64,000 nt of DNA from Oscillospiraceae bacterium (GCA_910575695.1 CAJTGJ010000002.1:62001-126000); one strand, 5' to 3'; shown: positions 1 to 9,355, counted from the stretch's first letter. Program-made: numbers and translations. Notes: generated by a model not told the origin, from the letters alone.

Positions 1-1323
1 CTCCCGGTTGGGGAAATTGCGGGTGGAGTGGCGGATGGAGAACGCCCCGTTGGCGGGCACGTCCCCGGCCCCGAAGCAGGGGCCGCAGAAGCAGGAGCGG
101 ATGGACGCGCCGGAGGCCATCAGATCGGCGATGCAGCCGTTTTTGGTGAGCTCCAGGTTGATAGGCATGGAGCCGGGGTAGCAGGACAGCCAGAAGGCGT
201 CGGAGCCGATAGCGGTGCCGCGCAGGATCTCGGCGGTGCGCTTCAGGTTCTGATAGGTGCCGCCGGAGCACCCGGCAATGACACCCTGATCCACGTGGAA
301 CTGGCCATCCACGATTTTGTTGGCCAGGGACGGGGCGTTTTTGACCCCCAGCTGTTCCGCCGCGTCCACGTCTGCCTGGTGGAGCAAATCTGCCATGTTG
401 GCCTTGAACTCCCGGATGGTGAAGGTGTTGGAGGGGTGGAAGGGCAGGGCGATCATAGGCTCCACCTTGTCCAGCTCCACGGTAATCACGCCGTCGTAGT
501 ACGCGCCGTCAGCGGGGGAGAGCTCCTGGTAGGCATCCCCCCGGCCCAGCAGGGTGAGGGCGGTTTTGGTCTGCCCATCGGTCTGCCATACGGAGGACAG
601 GCAGGTGGTTTCAGTGGTCATCACGTCGATCCCCGCCCGGTAATCCATGGACAGATTTGCCACACCGGGGCCGAAGAACTCCATGACGGCGTTTTTCACC
701 GCGCCGTTTTTGAAGGTGCCCCCCACCAGCTCCAGCGCCACGTCCTGAGGGCCCACCCCGGGCCGGGGCGTGCCGGTGAGGTAGACGGCAATGACTTTGG
801 GATAGGTGATGTCGTAGGTCTTTTTCAGCAGCTGCCGGGCCAGCTCGGGACCGCCCTCACCGATGGCCATACAGCCGTAGGCACCGTACCGGGTGTGGGA
901 GTCGGAGCCGAGGATCATCCGGCTGGGGGCGGCATACCGTTCCCTCATATAGGAGTGAATGACGGCCTGATGGGCAGGGACGAATTCGCCGCCGTACTTC
1001 TTGGCGGCGGACAGGCCGAACACGTGGTCATCCTCATTGATGGTGCCGCCCACGGCGCACAGGGAGTTGTGGCAGTTGGTGAGCACGTAGGGCAGGGGGA
1101 ACTCCTTCATGCCGGAGGCCCTGGCGGTCTGGATGATGCCTACGTAGGTGATGTCGTGGGATGCCATGGCGTCGAAGCGGATGGCCAGGCGGTCGGGATT
1201 GCCGGACACGTTATGAGCCATGAGGATGCCATGGGCCATGGTGCCCTCCCGGCCCTGGGGCGTTTCGGCGGGGACAAAACGGCCGCCCTCCCAGCGGACG
1301 GGGGTGCTGTTTATCGTAATCAA
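1..1323 (-). CDS. aconitase-family hydratase, C-terminus cut by window edge
   Basis: The minus strand is open from a TTG at 1321-1323 to base 1, giving 441 codons, so the C-terminal part is missing. Upstream of the TTG is a GGAGG Shine-Dalgarno at about 8 nt spacing. Readable family landmarks are [18 protein letters not shown] near the N-terminus, [27 protein letters not shown], and [17 protein letters not shown] with [13 protein letters not shown] at the edge. The DSHT segment and the Cys residues of the CGPC-type motif match the [4Fe-4S] cluster region of aconitase/isopropylmalate dehydratase enzymes. It belongs to the long 'hydratase' branch common in Clostridia rather than to LeuC or AcnA, and its substrate cannot be told from sequence. 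It is cytosolic by inference and is transcribed away from uppP. Confidence 0.88.
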   Translation of the reverse strand, partial: MITINSTPVRWEGGRFVPAETPQGREGTMAHGILMAHNVSGNPDRLAIRFDAMASHDITYVGIIQTARASGMKEFPLPYVLTNCHNSLCAVGGTINEDDHVFGLSAAKKYGGEFVPAHQAVIHSYMRERYAAPSRMILGSDSHTRYGAYGCMAIGEGGPELARQLLKKTYDITYPKVIAVYLTGTPRPGVGPQDVALELVGGTFKNGAVKNAVMEFFGPGVANLSMDYRAGIDVMTTETTCLSSVWQTDGQTKTALTLLGRGDAYQELSPADGAYYDGVITVELDKVEPMIALPFHPSNTFTIREFKANMADLLHQADVDAAEQLGVKNAPSLANKIVDGQFHVDQGVIAGCSGGTYQNLKRTAEILRGTAIGSDAFWLSCYPGSMPINLELTKNGCIADLMASGASIRSCFCGPCFGAGDVPANGAFSIRHSTRNFPNRE

Positions 1324-1531
1324 GTCAATTTCCTCCCATGTATTTTTTGTGTAACTCAATTCAGTGTAGCAAATCGCCGGGTAAAAAGCAAGGAGGCGGC
1401 GGGAATTTACATCGGGCAAAATGCACAAGAAATAGAGGGGAAGCCATGAGATGAAAAGAGCCAGAGCAGGTTTATCTGCGGCATATTTTCAGCAGGAGAT
1501 TTTTGAAAGCCACTGGAATTTTCCGGCGGAG

Positions 1532-1542
1532 TGTGCTAATAT
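1532..1542 (+). promoter_or_regulatory. extended -10 promoter candidate for uppP
   Basis: TGTGC followed by TAATAT at 1537-1542 forms an extended -10 element (TG-n-TAATAT). No good -35 is visible 17 bp upstream (TGGAAT). The site lies about 58 bp before the uppP start, in the 270-bp gap shared with the divergent hydratase gene. Confidence 0.45.
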
Positions 1543-1599
1543 AATAAATTGACTATATAATGCCCCGCGTCTGCGGCGGCTTCTAATGAGGTGAATGCG

Positions 1600-2445
1600 T
1601 TGGAATTTTGGATGGCAATCGTTTTGGGTATGGTGCAGGGTGTGGCGGAGTTCCTGCCCATCTCCAGCTCTGGGCACCTGTCCCTGTTACAGCATTTTTT
1701 CGGCATGGAGGAGCCAGACACCCTCTATAATATCCTGCTCCACTTCGCCACCCTCATCGCGGTGTGCGTGGTGTACTGGCGGGATGTGGTGGACATGATC
1801 GTGGAATTTTTCCGGGGCATCGCCTCCCTGTTTTCCCGTCAGGGGGGGCGCGGCAACCCGCCGGAGGGGCGGCGGCTGGTTCTGCTGGTGATTTTGGGCA
1901 CCCTGCCGCTGTTCCTGATCCTGCCCTTTGACGACATGGTGGAGGGGCTGGGAGCCAACCCGGTGTTCGTATCCGCCATGCTGCTGGTCACCGGCTGTAT
2001 CCTGTTCCTGTCCGACCGCTATGGCGGGGGCCGGAAAACCGTCCGCACCGCCACGGTGAGGGACGTACTGCTGGTGGGCGTGGCCCAGGGCGCGGCCACC
2101 ATTCCCGGGCTGTCCCGCTCCGGCACCACCATTTCTGCGGGCATGGCGCTGGGCTTCGACAGGAACTTCGCGGTACGGTATTCCTTCCTCATGTCCTTGC
2201 CCGCTGTGTTTGGTGCTACGCTTTTGAAGGTGGTGAAGGTGGCCAAGTCCGGGGTGCTTGACACCAAGCTGCTCCCCATGTATCTGACCGGTATGGTGGT
2301 GGCCGGTGTGGTGGGCTATTTCTCCATCCGTCTGGTGAAGCTGCTGGCGGACAAGGGCAAGTTCGGGCGGTTTGCCTATTACTGCTGGATCGCGGGCGTC
2401 ATTGCTTTGATTTTCAGCTTCCTCTACACCCCCGCCTCGGTATAA
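1600..2445 (+). CDS. uppP: undecaprenyl-diphosphatase UppP/BacA
   Basis: Integral membrane phosphatase that removes a phosphate from undecaprenyl pyrophosphate, recycling the lipid carrier of peptidoglycan synthesis. It also gives basal bacitracin tolerance in known members. The N-terminus carries the signature GMVQGVAEFLPISSSGHL with the conserved EFLPISSSGH box. A second box, GAATIPGLSRSGTTISAGM (near residue 170), supplies the catalytic SRSG segment. Several hydrophobic helices follow, and the length of about 281 aa is typical. I chose the TTG at 1600 because an AGGTG Shine-Dalgarno sits 7 nt upstream. A GTG at 1591 in the same frame is possible but overlaps that ribosome site. ftsK follows after 19 bp, probably as an operon. 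Confidence 0.93.
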   Translation: MEFWMAIVLGMVQGVAEFLPISSSGHLSLLQHFFGMEEPDTLYNILLHFATLIAVCVVYWRDVVDMIVEFFRGIASLFSRQGGRGNPPEGRRLVLLVILGTLPLFLILPFDDMVEGLGANPVFVSAMLLVTGCILFLSDRYGGGRKTVRTATVRDVLLVGVAQGAATIPGLSRSGTTISAGMALGFDRNFAVRYSFLMSLPAVFGATLLKVVKVAKSGVLDTKLLPMYLTGMVVAGVVGYFSIRLVKLLADKGKFGRFAYYCWIAGVIALIFSFLYTPASV

Positions 2446-2464
2446 AGAAACAGGAGGATTCCTG

Positions 2465-5224
2465 ATGGCATCTACACAAAAGAGAACTTCATCCTCAAGC
2501 TCCGGCAGCAGCTCCAGGAGCCGTTCCGCCTCCAGCGGCAAGAGCGGGAAGCGCACCGCCTCCCAGTCTGCCAGCCGTTCCTCGTCCCGGCGCTCCACGC
2601 CGCAGAGGAAGCCCTACCGCCGGGAGCTGGGGGGGGTGATATGCCTGCTGCTGGCCCTGTTCGGGGCGATCGGCTACTTCAAAACGGACGAGGGAGCGGT
2701 GATTGCCCTGTTCTGCAACCTGCTCAAGGGGTTGTGCGGGTATGGATTTTTTATCGCGCCGCCCATGCTGCTGGCGGCGGCGGTGATCCTGATCTTCCAC
2801 CGGGGGAAGCCCGTCCGCCTGCGCCTGACGGGGACGCTGGCCCTGCCGGTCCTGATGGGTGCGCTCATGCACCTGCTTTTATGCCAGACCTCCTACGAAT
2901 GGTCGAAGAAGCTGGTGGGCCGTCTCTGGATATCGGGCAGGGAGATTGCCTCCGGCGGCATGGTTAGCGGCATGATCGCCATGGTGTTCCGCTTCGCGTT
3001 CACCAGGGTGGGTGCTGTCGTGATCCTGCTGGTGCTGACGGCGGCGGCAGTGCTGTGCGCCCTGCGGATGACTCCGTCTGACGTGATAGACTATTTCCGT
3101 GAGCAGAGGGAACAGCGGCCGGAGTATGACCCGGACGACTACCCGGAGGAGCCGCCCCGGCCCTCCAGGCACCCAGTGGAGCCTCCACGCGGGAAAAAGC
3201 CCAAGTCTCCCAACATCGATATTCCAGTGGATGACGGTCCTGTACTGCTGCCGATAAAGCCCACCACGCCTGTGGATACGGTGCGGCCAAAGAGCTTTTT
3301 TGACAAGGTCGCGGGGGTGCCCATCCCTGGACAGAAGGACAAGGGGCCCATCCGGGAGGAGGAGCCGCCGGAGTATGAGGACGTGCCCGAGCTGCATCCC
3401 ATGCAGGAGCCATCTCGGACGCACCATCCGAAACCTGCTGCGTCCCCCGCAATGACGGCGGACGACATGATCCCGCCGCCGGACCCCGAGCCGATAGCGC
3501 CTGTCCCGGTGGAGCCGGAACCGGAGCCCGCGCCGCCGCCCGTGCATCAGGAGCCGGTATCGCCTCCGGTATTTCGGGAACCTGTGCCAGCCAAGCCATC
3601 CAAGGAGGAGCAGAGAGCCCGGCTTCAGGAGGAAATGACCCGGGAGATCGAGGCGGGTATGGAGCAGGACCCAGCGGTCTACCGTTATCCTCCGGTGTCC
3701 CTGCTGAATCAGGGAGGGGGCGGCAATGCCTCCGCGGCGGACGACGAGCTCCGGGCCAACCAGCAGCGGCTTCAGGACGCGCTGCAATCCTTTGGGGTGA
3801 GTGCACATATTGTGGATGTGATCCGGGGCCCTTCCATTACCCGCTATGAGCTGGAACTGGACCAGGGGGTGAAGCTGAGCAAGATCACCAACCTGTCCGG
3901 GGACATTGCGCTGGCGCTGGGAGCGTCCGCCGTCCGGGTGGCCCCCATTCTGGATAAGATTTCCACGGTGGGCATCGAGGTGCCCAACCGGCACAGGAGC
4001 TCGGTGAGCGTCCGGAGCATCATTGAATCCAAGGCGTTTACAGACAGCAGATCCAAGGTCTCCTTTGCCGTGGGCAAGGATATCAGCGGAAACCCCATTG
4101 TGGGCAATATCGCCAAGCTGCCCCATATGCTGATTGCCGGCACGACCGGTTCCGGTAAATCGGTGTGTACCAACTCCCTCATCATCTCTCTGCTGTACAA
4201 GGCCACACCGGAGGAGGTCCGCCTCATCATGGTGGACCCGAAAATGGTGGAGCTGAGCATTTATAACGGCATTCCCCATCTGCTCATCCCCGTGGTCACC
4301 GACCCCAAGAAGGCCGCCGGCGCCCTCCAGTGGGCGGTGAGCGAAATGATGAAGCGGTACCAGAAGTTCTCTGAGGTGGGGGCCAGGGATTTGGCTACCT
4401 ATAATGACCGCGCCCGAAGGCAGGAGGACCTGGAAACCATGCCCCAGATCGTGATCGTTATTGACGAGCTGGCGGACCTGATGCTGGTGGCGGCGAAAGA
4501 GGTGGAGGAATCCATCTGCCGGGTGGCTCAGATGGGCCGTGCGTCGGGGATGCACCTGGTTATTGCCACCCAAAGCCCCCGGGCCGACGTGATTACCGGA
4601 TTGATGAAGGCGAACATCCCCAGCCGCATTGCGCTGGCGGTGGCGTCCAGCCTGGAATCCCGCATCATTCTGGATACCACCGGCGCGGAAAAGCTGGTGG
4701 GCCAGGGCGATATGCTGTACGCCCCTCTGGGCCAGGACAAGCTGCGCGTCCAGGGCTGTTTCATCACGGATGAGGAACGGGCCAATGTGGTAGATTTTGT
4801 GAAGGAGGGTGCGTCGGCCCAGTACGACGAGCAGGTGCTGCACGAAATTGAGAAGAACGCCGCAGACAAGGACAAGGCCGCCAAAGGCGTGGGCGGGCCT
4901 GACCCCGGCGGCAGTGATTATGATGAGCTGCTTCCCGCCGCCATTGACGTGGTGCTGGAGAGCGGACAGGCCTCGGTGTCCATGCTCCAGCGGCGGCTGA
5001 AGCTGGGCTATGGCCGTGCCGCCCGTCTGGTGGACCAGATGGAGGAGAAGGGTGTGGTGGGGCCCTTTGAGGGGTCCAAGCCCCGCCAGCTGCTGATCAC
5101 CAAGGAGCAGTGGGCGGAGATGCAGTACAAGCGGGACATGGCGGCTTCCGTACCGGAGGAGCTTCCCTTTGAGGGGGATGCGCTCCCCCAGGGGCGGGAA
5201 ATGCCGCCTGGTTCTGAGGAATGA
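2465..5224 (+). CDS. ftsK: FtsK/SpoIIIE-family DNA translocase
   Basis: 919-aa septal DNA pump that clears chromosomal DNA through the closing division or sporulation septum. A Ser/Arg-rich cytoplasmic tail (1-45) is followed by membrane helices (about 55-200) and an acidic, Pro-rich linker (about 210-390). The alpha/beta motor domain has Walker A GTTGSGKS near residue 559 and Walker B IVIVIDELADLM near 661, with the QSPRADVITG segment after it. The C-terminal gamma winged helix (SGQASVSMLQRRLKLGYGRAARLVDQME) reads orienting DNA sites. An AGGAGG ribosome site precedes the ATG, 19 bp after uppP. The sequence does not decide between the FtsK and SpoIIIE role; a spore-former would use this class for both. 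A hairpin terminator lies directly after the stop. Confidence 0.95.
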   Translation: MASTQKRTSSSSSGSSSRSRSASSGKSGKRTASQSASRSSSRRSTPQRKPYRRELGGVICLLLALFGAIGYFKTDEGAVIALFCNLLKGLCGYGFFIAPPMLLAAAVILIFHRGKPVRLRLTGTLALPVLMGALMHLLLCQTSYEWSKKLVGRLWISGREIASGGMVSGMIAMVFRFAFTRVGAVVILLVLTAAAVLCALRMTPSDVIDYFREQREQRPEYDPDDYPEEPPRPSRHPVEPPRGKKPKSPNIDIPVDDGPVLLPIKPTTPVDTVRPKSFFDKVAGVPIPGQKDKGPIREEEPPEYEDVPELHPMQEPSRTHHPKPAASPAMTADDMIPPPDPEPIAPVPVEPEPEPAPPPVHQEPVSPPVFREPVPAKPSKEEQRARLQEEMTREIEAGMEQDPAVYRYPPVSLLNQGGGGNASAADDELRANQQRLQDALQSFGVSAHIVDVIRGPSITRYELELDQGVKLSKITNLSGDIALALGASAVRVAPILDKISTVGIEVPNRHRSSVSVRSIIESKAFTDSRSKVSFAVGKDISGNPIVGNIAKLPHMLIAGTTGSGKSVCTNSLIISLLYKATPEEVRLIMVDPKMVELSIYNGIPHLLIPVVTDPKKAAGALQWAVSEMMKRYQKFSEVGARDLATYNDRARRQEDLETMPQIVIVIDELADLMLVAAKEVEESICRVAQMGRASGMHLVIATQSPRADVITGLMKANIPSRIALAVASSLESRIILDTTGAEKLVGQGDMLYAPLGQDKLRVQGCFITDEERANVVDFVKEGASAQYDEQVLHEIEKNAADKDKAAKGVGGPDPGGSDYDELLPAAIDVVLESGQASVSMLQRRLKLGYGRAARLVDQMEEKGVVGPFEGSKPRQLLITKEQWAEMQYKRDMAASVPEELPFEGDALPQGREMPPGSEE

Positions 5225-5228
5225 AAAA

Positions 5229-5253
5229 AGGCACCCGGGAGGGTGCCTTTTTC
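5229..5253. terminator. bidirectional intrinsic terminator between ftsK and the SLH gene
   Basis: GGCACCC-GGGA-GGGTGCC stem with an A tract on the left and a T tract on the right. It therefore serves both converging genes. Confidence 0.85.
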
Positions 5254-5258
5254 ATGGC

Positions 5259-6215
5259 TTACCAGAACCAGCCGCTGGTGGTCCTGGATTCCAGCACGTC
5301 CAGCATAGCGCACAGCATTTCCGCCGCCTCCGCCCGGTTCAGCGGCTGGGACAGGTTAGCGCTGCTGGGCAGTACCGAGACGGCGTCCATGTTCACCACC
5401 GACTGGTAAGCCCAGGCGGGGGCGGTCTCTGTAGAGAACGAGGCGGAGGAGGGCACGTCGCCCATAGCCAGCAGCCGGTCGATGATGACAGCGGCCTGGG
5501 CGCAGGTGACAGTGCTCCCGGCGTTGAACACCACCTGGCCTGCGGCGTTGGGACTGCCCTGCACGGTGCCCTGGATCAGCGCGGCGGACACATAGCCCTT
5601 GGCCCAGGCGGAGATGTCCTCGTCGTCATAGAACCCGGTGAGGGATACATCGCTGAGAGGGTCCACGCCTGCCGCTGTCATGGCCATGGTGAGAAATTCC
5701 TCCCGGGAAAAAGCGGCCTCCGGGTCAAAGCAGTACAGATCGCCCACCTTGCGTCCGGTATAAATGCCTGCCTCCGCCAGGCGCAGGGCGGAGTAATGGG
5801 CGGCGCTGCCATCCATGTCGGAATAGCTCACGGAGGTTTTCTGCTTTTCAATGGAAATCTTCACCGTGGCGGGCTCGGAAGTGTTGCCCATCTCGTCCAT
5901 GGCCACATAGGTGAAGCTGTCCTTGCCCTTCTTGCCCTCGTAGGGGGTGTACCAGAACGCGGTGGGGTCGTTTTCGTCCAGGGTCACCTGGCCCCGGGCG
6001 GGGCTGTCCACCACCTGGAAGGTGACCAGATCGCCCTCCGGGTCCACGGCGGCGAAGCGGCTGGCGATGGCTACGCCCTTGTAGGTTTTCAGGGTGAGAT
6101 TTTCCGCGATAGGCGCTGCATTTTCCACGTCTGCGGTGGTGCTGGTCAGCGCCATGGCGGGCATAGCCAGCGCCCCGGCCAGACAGAGGGATAAAATTAT
6201 GATACGGGATTTCAC
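5259..6215 (-). CDS. secreted S-layer-homology protein with Ig/cadherin-like domain
   Basis: 318-aa protein with a GTG start and a GGAGG site 8 nt before it. An N-terminal signal peptide (KSRIIILSLCLAGALAMPAMA, about residues 2-22) directs export. Residues about 30-125 look like a cadherin/Ig-like domain (AVDPEGDLVTFQVVDSPARG, then WYTPYEGKKGKDSFTYVAMD). Residues about 130-318 hold degenerate SLH repeats (AALRLAEAGIYTG, FSREEFLTMAMTAAGV, SAWAKGYVSAALIQG, NRAEAAEMLCAML), which normally anchor proteins to pyruvylated secondary cell-wall polymer. It is probably a cell-surface structural protein. No enzymatic residues were recognised. It stands alone, with terminators on both sides. Confidence 0.85.
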   Translation of the reverse strand: MKSRIIILSLCLAGALAMPAMALTSTTADVENAAPIAENLTLKTYKGVAIASRFAAVDPEGDLVTFQVVDSPARGQVTLDENDPTAFWYTPYEGKKGKDSFTYVAMDEMGNTSEPATVKISIEKQKTSVSYSDMDGSAAHYSALRLAEAGIYTGRKVGDLYCFDPEAAFSREEFLTMAMTAAGVDPLSDVSLTGFYDDEDISAWAKGYVSAALIQGTVQGSPNAAGQVVFNAGSTVTCAQAAVIIDRLLAMGDVPSSASFSTETAPAWAYQSVVNMDAVSVLPSSANLSQPLNRAEAAEMLCAMLDVLESRTTSGWFW

Positions 6216-6261
6216 GGGGAAAGCCTCCTTTTTTAAGTTGTAAGGATAGCTTTGACGGAAT

Positions 6262-6309
6262 GGCGAAAAAATATGCGGACGCCCAAGGGAAAGGAGCGTC
6301 CGCGTATTT
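6262..6309 (-). terminator. terminator after the rodA-like gene
   Basis: GCGGACGC (6275-6282) pairs with GCGTCCGC (6296-6303). Read on the minus strand, the hairpin is followed by ATATTTTTT. A shorter T tract on the plus side suggests it also works in the other direction. Confidence 0.75.
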
Positions 6310-6339
6310 TTGTGATTGGAAAGTGTGCGCTGTGGACCG

Positions 6340-7530
6340 CTACAGCTGGCTCCGGTCCTTGAGCCAGCTGGGCAGAGGCCGCATCTTGATGCCGGACACC
6401 AGCCCCATGGCGATGAACAGCGTCAGGGTGGACGAGCCGCCATAGCTGAAAAAGGGCAGGGTCAAGCCCACCACAGGGCCGATATACAGGCACATGGCCA
6501 CATTGATGATGGTCTGGGCCATGAGCATGGCGGCGATGCCCATGGCGATATAGGCGGACATATGGCTTTTGGCCCGACGGGACACCCACACGCACCGCAG
6601 GATAATGGCCAGCAGGACCAGCAGCACCGCACAGCAGCCGACGAGGCCGAATTCCTCGCCGCACACGGCAAATATGAAGTCGGTGTGCCGCTCGGGCAGG
6701 CTGTCTGAGCGGGGGGAGTGGGTGACGAAGCCCTTCATCCAGCCCATGCCGGTGAGCTGTCCCGAGCCGATGGCCAGCAGGGAGCGGCTCTGGTGCCAGC
6801 CCCTGTTTTGGGGGTCCAGGTTATTGCCCTTGAGGTGCTCCACCACCACCCGGAAGCGCATGATGCGGTAATCGTTCCAGAGGCTTTCCATTCGGGGCAG
6901 GATGAAGTGCCAGAGGAAAACCAGTCCGCCTACAGAGGGGACGCCCACGCCGATGAACCACCATTTGCTTACCCCGGCGATCCAGGCCATGGCAACGAAG
7001 ATGAACAGATAGACCAGCACCATGCCGAAATCCCCGGACAGTACAGCCAGCAGTCCGGCAAACAGGCAGGTGAGGATGGCGTATTTGACCAAGGCGGGGA
7101 AGCGGCCCAACCCTCTTGGCCGTTCCTTGTTTATCATCCAGGCCAGCACCGCGATGTAGGACAGCTTAGCGATTTCCCCTGGCTGAAAGCCGAAGGGGAC
7201 GTGTGGGATAAAGACCCAGCTGGTGTTGCCGCTGTTGCCGCCTTCGCCGAAGGGCTTGAGAAGCAGGATGACCCCCAGACCCAGCAGGAGGAACACCCAC
7301 CACCATTTTTCCATCAAATACTCGATGTCGATGAAGGTGACCCACACGTATGCCACCACGCCCAGGCAGATGAACTGGGCCTGCTTGAAGGCCAGGTTTG
7401 CGAATTTGGGATTATACTGGGTGGCGCTGTAGATGAGCACCAGGCCCATAAAGCTGGCCAAAAGGCACAGCAGAAGCAGGACTACGTCCCCTTTTTTGAA
7501 GAAATCCCTGAGTGTGCGCGTTGGATGCAA
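6340..7530 (-). CDS. rodA: SEDS-family peptidoglycan glycosyltransferase (RodA/FtsW)
   Basis: 396-aa polytopic membrane protein that polymerises lipid II together with a class B penicillin-binding protein. The reading frame extends far upstream, but the start is set by a TTG at 7528-7530 preceded by GGAAGGAGG at 7 nt. About ten hydrophobic helices are visible. Family landmarks include VLIYSATQYNP, the W-V-x-P-FGFQPGEIAKL segment (conserved around the catalytic region), VLSGDFGMVLVY, SLPERHTDFIFAVCGEEFGLVG and the C-terminal LTLPFFSYGGSSTL. RodA is preferred over FtsW because it is not in a dcw cluster, but the sequence alone does not settle this. It is divergently transcribed from tsaE across a near-symmetric promoter region. 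Confidence 0.88.
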   Translation of the reverse strand: MHPTRTLRDFFKKGDVVLLLLCLLASFMGLVLIYSATQYNPKFANLAFKQAQFICLGVVAYVWVTFIDIEYLMEKWWWVFLLLGLGVILLLKPFGEGGNSGNTSWVFIPHVPFGFQPGEIAKLSYIAVLAWMINKERPRGLGRFPALVKYAILTCLFAGLLAVLSGDFGMVLVYLFIFVAMAWIAGVSKWWFIGVGVPSVGGLVFLWHFILPRMESLWNDYRIMRFRVVVEHLKGNNLDPQNRGWHQSRSLLAIGSGQLTGMGWMKGFVTHSPRSDSLPERHTDFIFAVCGEEFGLVGCCAVLLVLLAIILRCVWVSRRAKSHMSAYIAMGIAAMLMAQTIINVAMCLYIGPVVGLTLPFFSYGGSSTLTLFIAMGLVSGIKMRPLPSWLKDRSQL

Positions 7531-7574
7531 GGCGGGGCCTCCTTCCCGGTAAAAACAGATTATGGCGAAAACTG

Positions 7575-7619
7575 CAAAACAGTATAGCACATTTCGCCGG
7601 GATATGCTATACTGTTTTG
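7575..7619. promoter_or_regulatory. perfect 15-bp inverted repeat forming divergent promoters of rodA and tsaE
   Basis: CAAAACAGTATAGCA (7575-7589) and its exact reverse complement (7605-7619) are separated by 15 bp. Each arm contains an outward-reading extended -10, TGCTATACT. One points to rodA (-) and the other to tsaE (+). Confidence 0.75.
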
Positions 7620-7662
7620 AAAGAGTTTTGAAAACCTTCACTTTTACAGGAGGCGAGAGGCC

Positions 7663-8088
7663 ATGGAGTATGTCACCCACAGCCGGGAGGAGACGGAACA
7701 GCTGGGCGCACGTCTGGCGGATGCCCTCACCGGCGGCGCGGTGGTTGCGTTCACCGGCGGTTTGGGCGCGGGAAAGACCGCCTTTGTGTCCGGGATGGCA
7801 AAGGCACTGGGGGTGGAAGATCGGGTGACCAGCCCCACCTTCACCATTGTCAACGAGTATGAAGGAGGCCGGCTGCCCCTGTTCCATTTTGATATGTACC
7901 GCCTGGACAGCGCCGACGAGCTGTTTCACATCGGCTGGGAGGACTACCTGGCCCGGGGCGGCGTGTGCGCCGTGGAATGGAGTGAAAATGTGGCGGAGGC
8001 CATGGAAGCGGACGCCGTCCTGGTGTCCATCGTCCGGGGGGATGGGGACGACGACCGGATCATTGCCATTGAGGGGGTGGATCTGTGA
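7663..8088 (+). CDS. tsaE: tRNA t6A37 biosynthesis ATPase TsaE
   Basis: 141-aa P-loop protein that supports the TsaB-TsaD complex in adding threonylcarbamoyl to A37 of ANN-decoding tRNAs. It shows Walker A GGLGAGKT (about residues 32-39), the TSPTFTIVNEYEG segment and LFHFDMYRLDSADELFHIGWEDYL, all diagnostic of the TsaE/YjeE family. The length is normal. The ATG is preceded by an AGGAGG site. The stop codon overlaps the GTG start of tsaB (GTGA), so the two are translationally coupled. Confidence 0.95.
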   Translation: MEYVTHSREETEQLGARLADALTGGAVVAFTGGLGAGKTAFVSGMAKALGVEDRVTSPTFTIVNEYEGGRLPLFHFDMYRLDSADELFHIGWEDYLARGGVCAVEWSENVAEAMEADAVLVSIVRGDGDDDRIIAIEGVDL

Positions 8089-8792
8089 AGATCATCGCGC
8101 TGGAAAGCTCGGCGGTCACCGCGTCGGCGGCAGTCACCGAGGATGAAAAACTGCTGGCCCAGTCCTTTCAAAACAGCGGGCTGACCCACTCCGCCACGCT
8201 GATGCCCATGGTGTCCGATCTGCTGAAAAACACCGGGCTGTCGCTGGACCAGATGGATGTGGTGGCGGTGGCGGCGGGGCCGGGCTCGTTCACCGGGGTG
8301 CGCATCGGCGTAGCCGCCGCCAAGGGGCTGGCCTGGCCGGGGGACAAGCCCTGCGCCCCATGCTCCACGCTGGAATCCATGGCGTGGCAGTGCGCCCATG
8401 TAGGCGGGGAGATCTGCGCCGCCATGGACGCCCGGAGAAATCAGGTGTACAGCGCCCGGTTTCTGGCGGAAAACGGGGAGCTGAAACGGCTTACTGAGGA
8501 CCGGGCCATGGGGCTGGACGAGCTGGCGGAGGAAATCCGCCTGTCGGGAAAGCCCCAGACCCTGGTAGGGGACGGCGCGGGCTTGGTGCGGAACGCGCTG
8601 GAGGCCCGGGGGCTGGCCTGTAGGCTGATGCCGCCCCATCTGCTTTACCAGACGGCCTGGGGGGTGGCTCGGGCCGCCCTGCGGCTGGCCCGGGAGGGCG
8701 GGCTGGTGTCCGCCGCCGCCATGGCCCCCAGCTACCACCGGCTCAGTCAAGCGGAGCGGGAACGGCTGGAGCGGATGGGCAAAACGGAATAA
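8085..8792 (+). CDS. tsaB: tRNA t6A37 threonylcarbamoyltransferase complex subunit TsaB
   Basis: 235-aa ASKHA-fold, protease-like paralogue of TsaD that dimerises with it in the t6A machine. Landmarks are KIIALESSAVTASAAV at the N-terminus, NSGLTHSATLMPMVSDLLK, and VVAVAAGPGSFTGVRIGVAAAKGLAW near residue 60-85. The GTG start overlaps the tsaE stop by 4 nt. A hairpin terminator follows, shared with the converging nrdR. The rimI and tsaD genes often linked to this pair are not in this window. Confidence 0.93.
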   Translation: MKIIALESSAVTASAAVTEDEKLLAQSFQNSGLTHSATLMPMVSDLLKNTGLSLDQMDVVAVAAGPGSFTGVRIGVAAAKGLAWPGDKPCAPCSTLESMAWQCAHVGGEICAAMDARRNQVYSARFLAENGELKRLTEDRAMGLDELAEEIRLSGKPQTLVGDGAGLVRNALEARGLACRLMPPHLLYQTAWGVARAALRLAREGGLVSAAAMAPSYHRLSQAERERLERMGKTE

Positions 8793-8795
8793 AAG

Positions 8796-8836
8796 CCGGC
8801 CTCTCCCATAAACGGGGGAGGCCGGTTCGTTATTTT
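8796..8836. terminator. terminator between tsaB and nrdR
   Basis: A 12-bp stem (CCGGCCTCTCCC with GGGGGAGGCCGG at 8814-8825, one wobble) is followed by TTCGTTATTTTT. It ends tsaB transcripts and overlaps the nrdR stop region. Confidence 0.8.
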
Positions 8837-9285
8837 TCCTCCAAGAGACGGGTCAGTTCGTTCATAAAGGTGTTGATATCCTTGAATTGGCGGTAGACGG
8901 AGGCAAAGCGCACATAGGACACCTCGTCCACGTCCTTCAGCTTTGTCATGACCAGCTCACCGATCTCGGTGCTGGGCACCTCCCGCACCATCTCGTTTTG
9001 CAGGGACTGCTCGATCTCATTGGACAGCTGTTCCAGGGTGGACAGGGGAACGGAGCGCTTCTCACAGGACTTGAGCATACTGCCCAGCAGCTTGCTCTTG
9101 TCAAAGGCCTGACGGCTTCCGTCCCGCTTGATGACCATCAGGGGCAGGCTCTCCACGATCTCGTAGGTGGTGAAGCGCTTGCGGCAGGCCAGACATTCAC
9201 GGCGGCGGCGGATGCTGCTTCCCTCATCGGCGGGGCGGGAATCTACAACTTTACTCTCCAGCTGGGCGCAGTATGGACATTTCAC
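8830..9285 (-). CDS. nrdR: transcriptional repressor NrdR
   Basis: 151-aa regulator of ribonucleotide reductase genes. The start is the GTG at 9283-9285, giving the canonical N-terminus [22 protein letters not shown]; the frame runs open further upstream without family similarity. A zinc ribbon (CPYC at 3-6, [12 protein letters not shown] near 31-42) is followed by an ATP-cone domain ([24 protein letters not shown] to [12 protein letters not shown]). The length matches the family (about 150 aa). It binds NrdR boxes upstream of nrd operons in response to dATP/ATP. No nrd gene is in the window. Confidence 0.95.
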   Translation of the reverse strand: MKCPYCAQLESKVVDSRPADEGSSIRRRRECLACRKRFTTYEIVESLPLMVIKRDGSRQAFDKSKLLGSMLKSCEKRSVPLSTLEQLSNEIEQSLQNEMVREVPSTEIGELVMTKLKDVDEVSYVRFASVYRQFKDINTFMNELTRLLEEK

Positions 9286-9355
9286 GAGGCATCGATCCTT
9301 TCTATGGATAGGACACAAATAATGTGAAATGAGGGGGCGCAATCTCATTGATAAA

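Noticed and set aside
28..1449. A 473-codon open frame on the plus strand at the left edge
   Set aside because: It is Gly/Val/His-rich and has no family similarity. The minus strand reads a clear aconitase-family protein over the same bases.
5169..6194. Long plus-strand frame opposite the SLH gene
   Set aside because: Composition typical of an antisense shadow in GC-rich DNA; the minus strand has a signal peptide and SLH repeats.
7531..7929. N-terminal extension of the RodA frame overlapping tsaE
   Set aside because: It covers tsaE on the other strand, lacks similarity, and a TTG with a strong ribosome site at 7530 explains the start.
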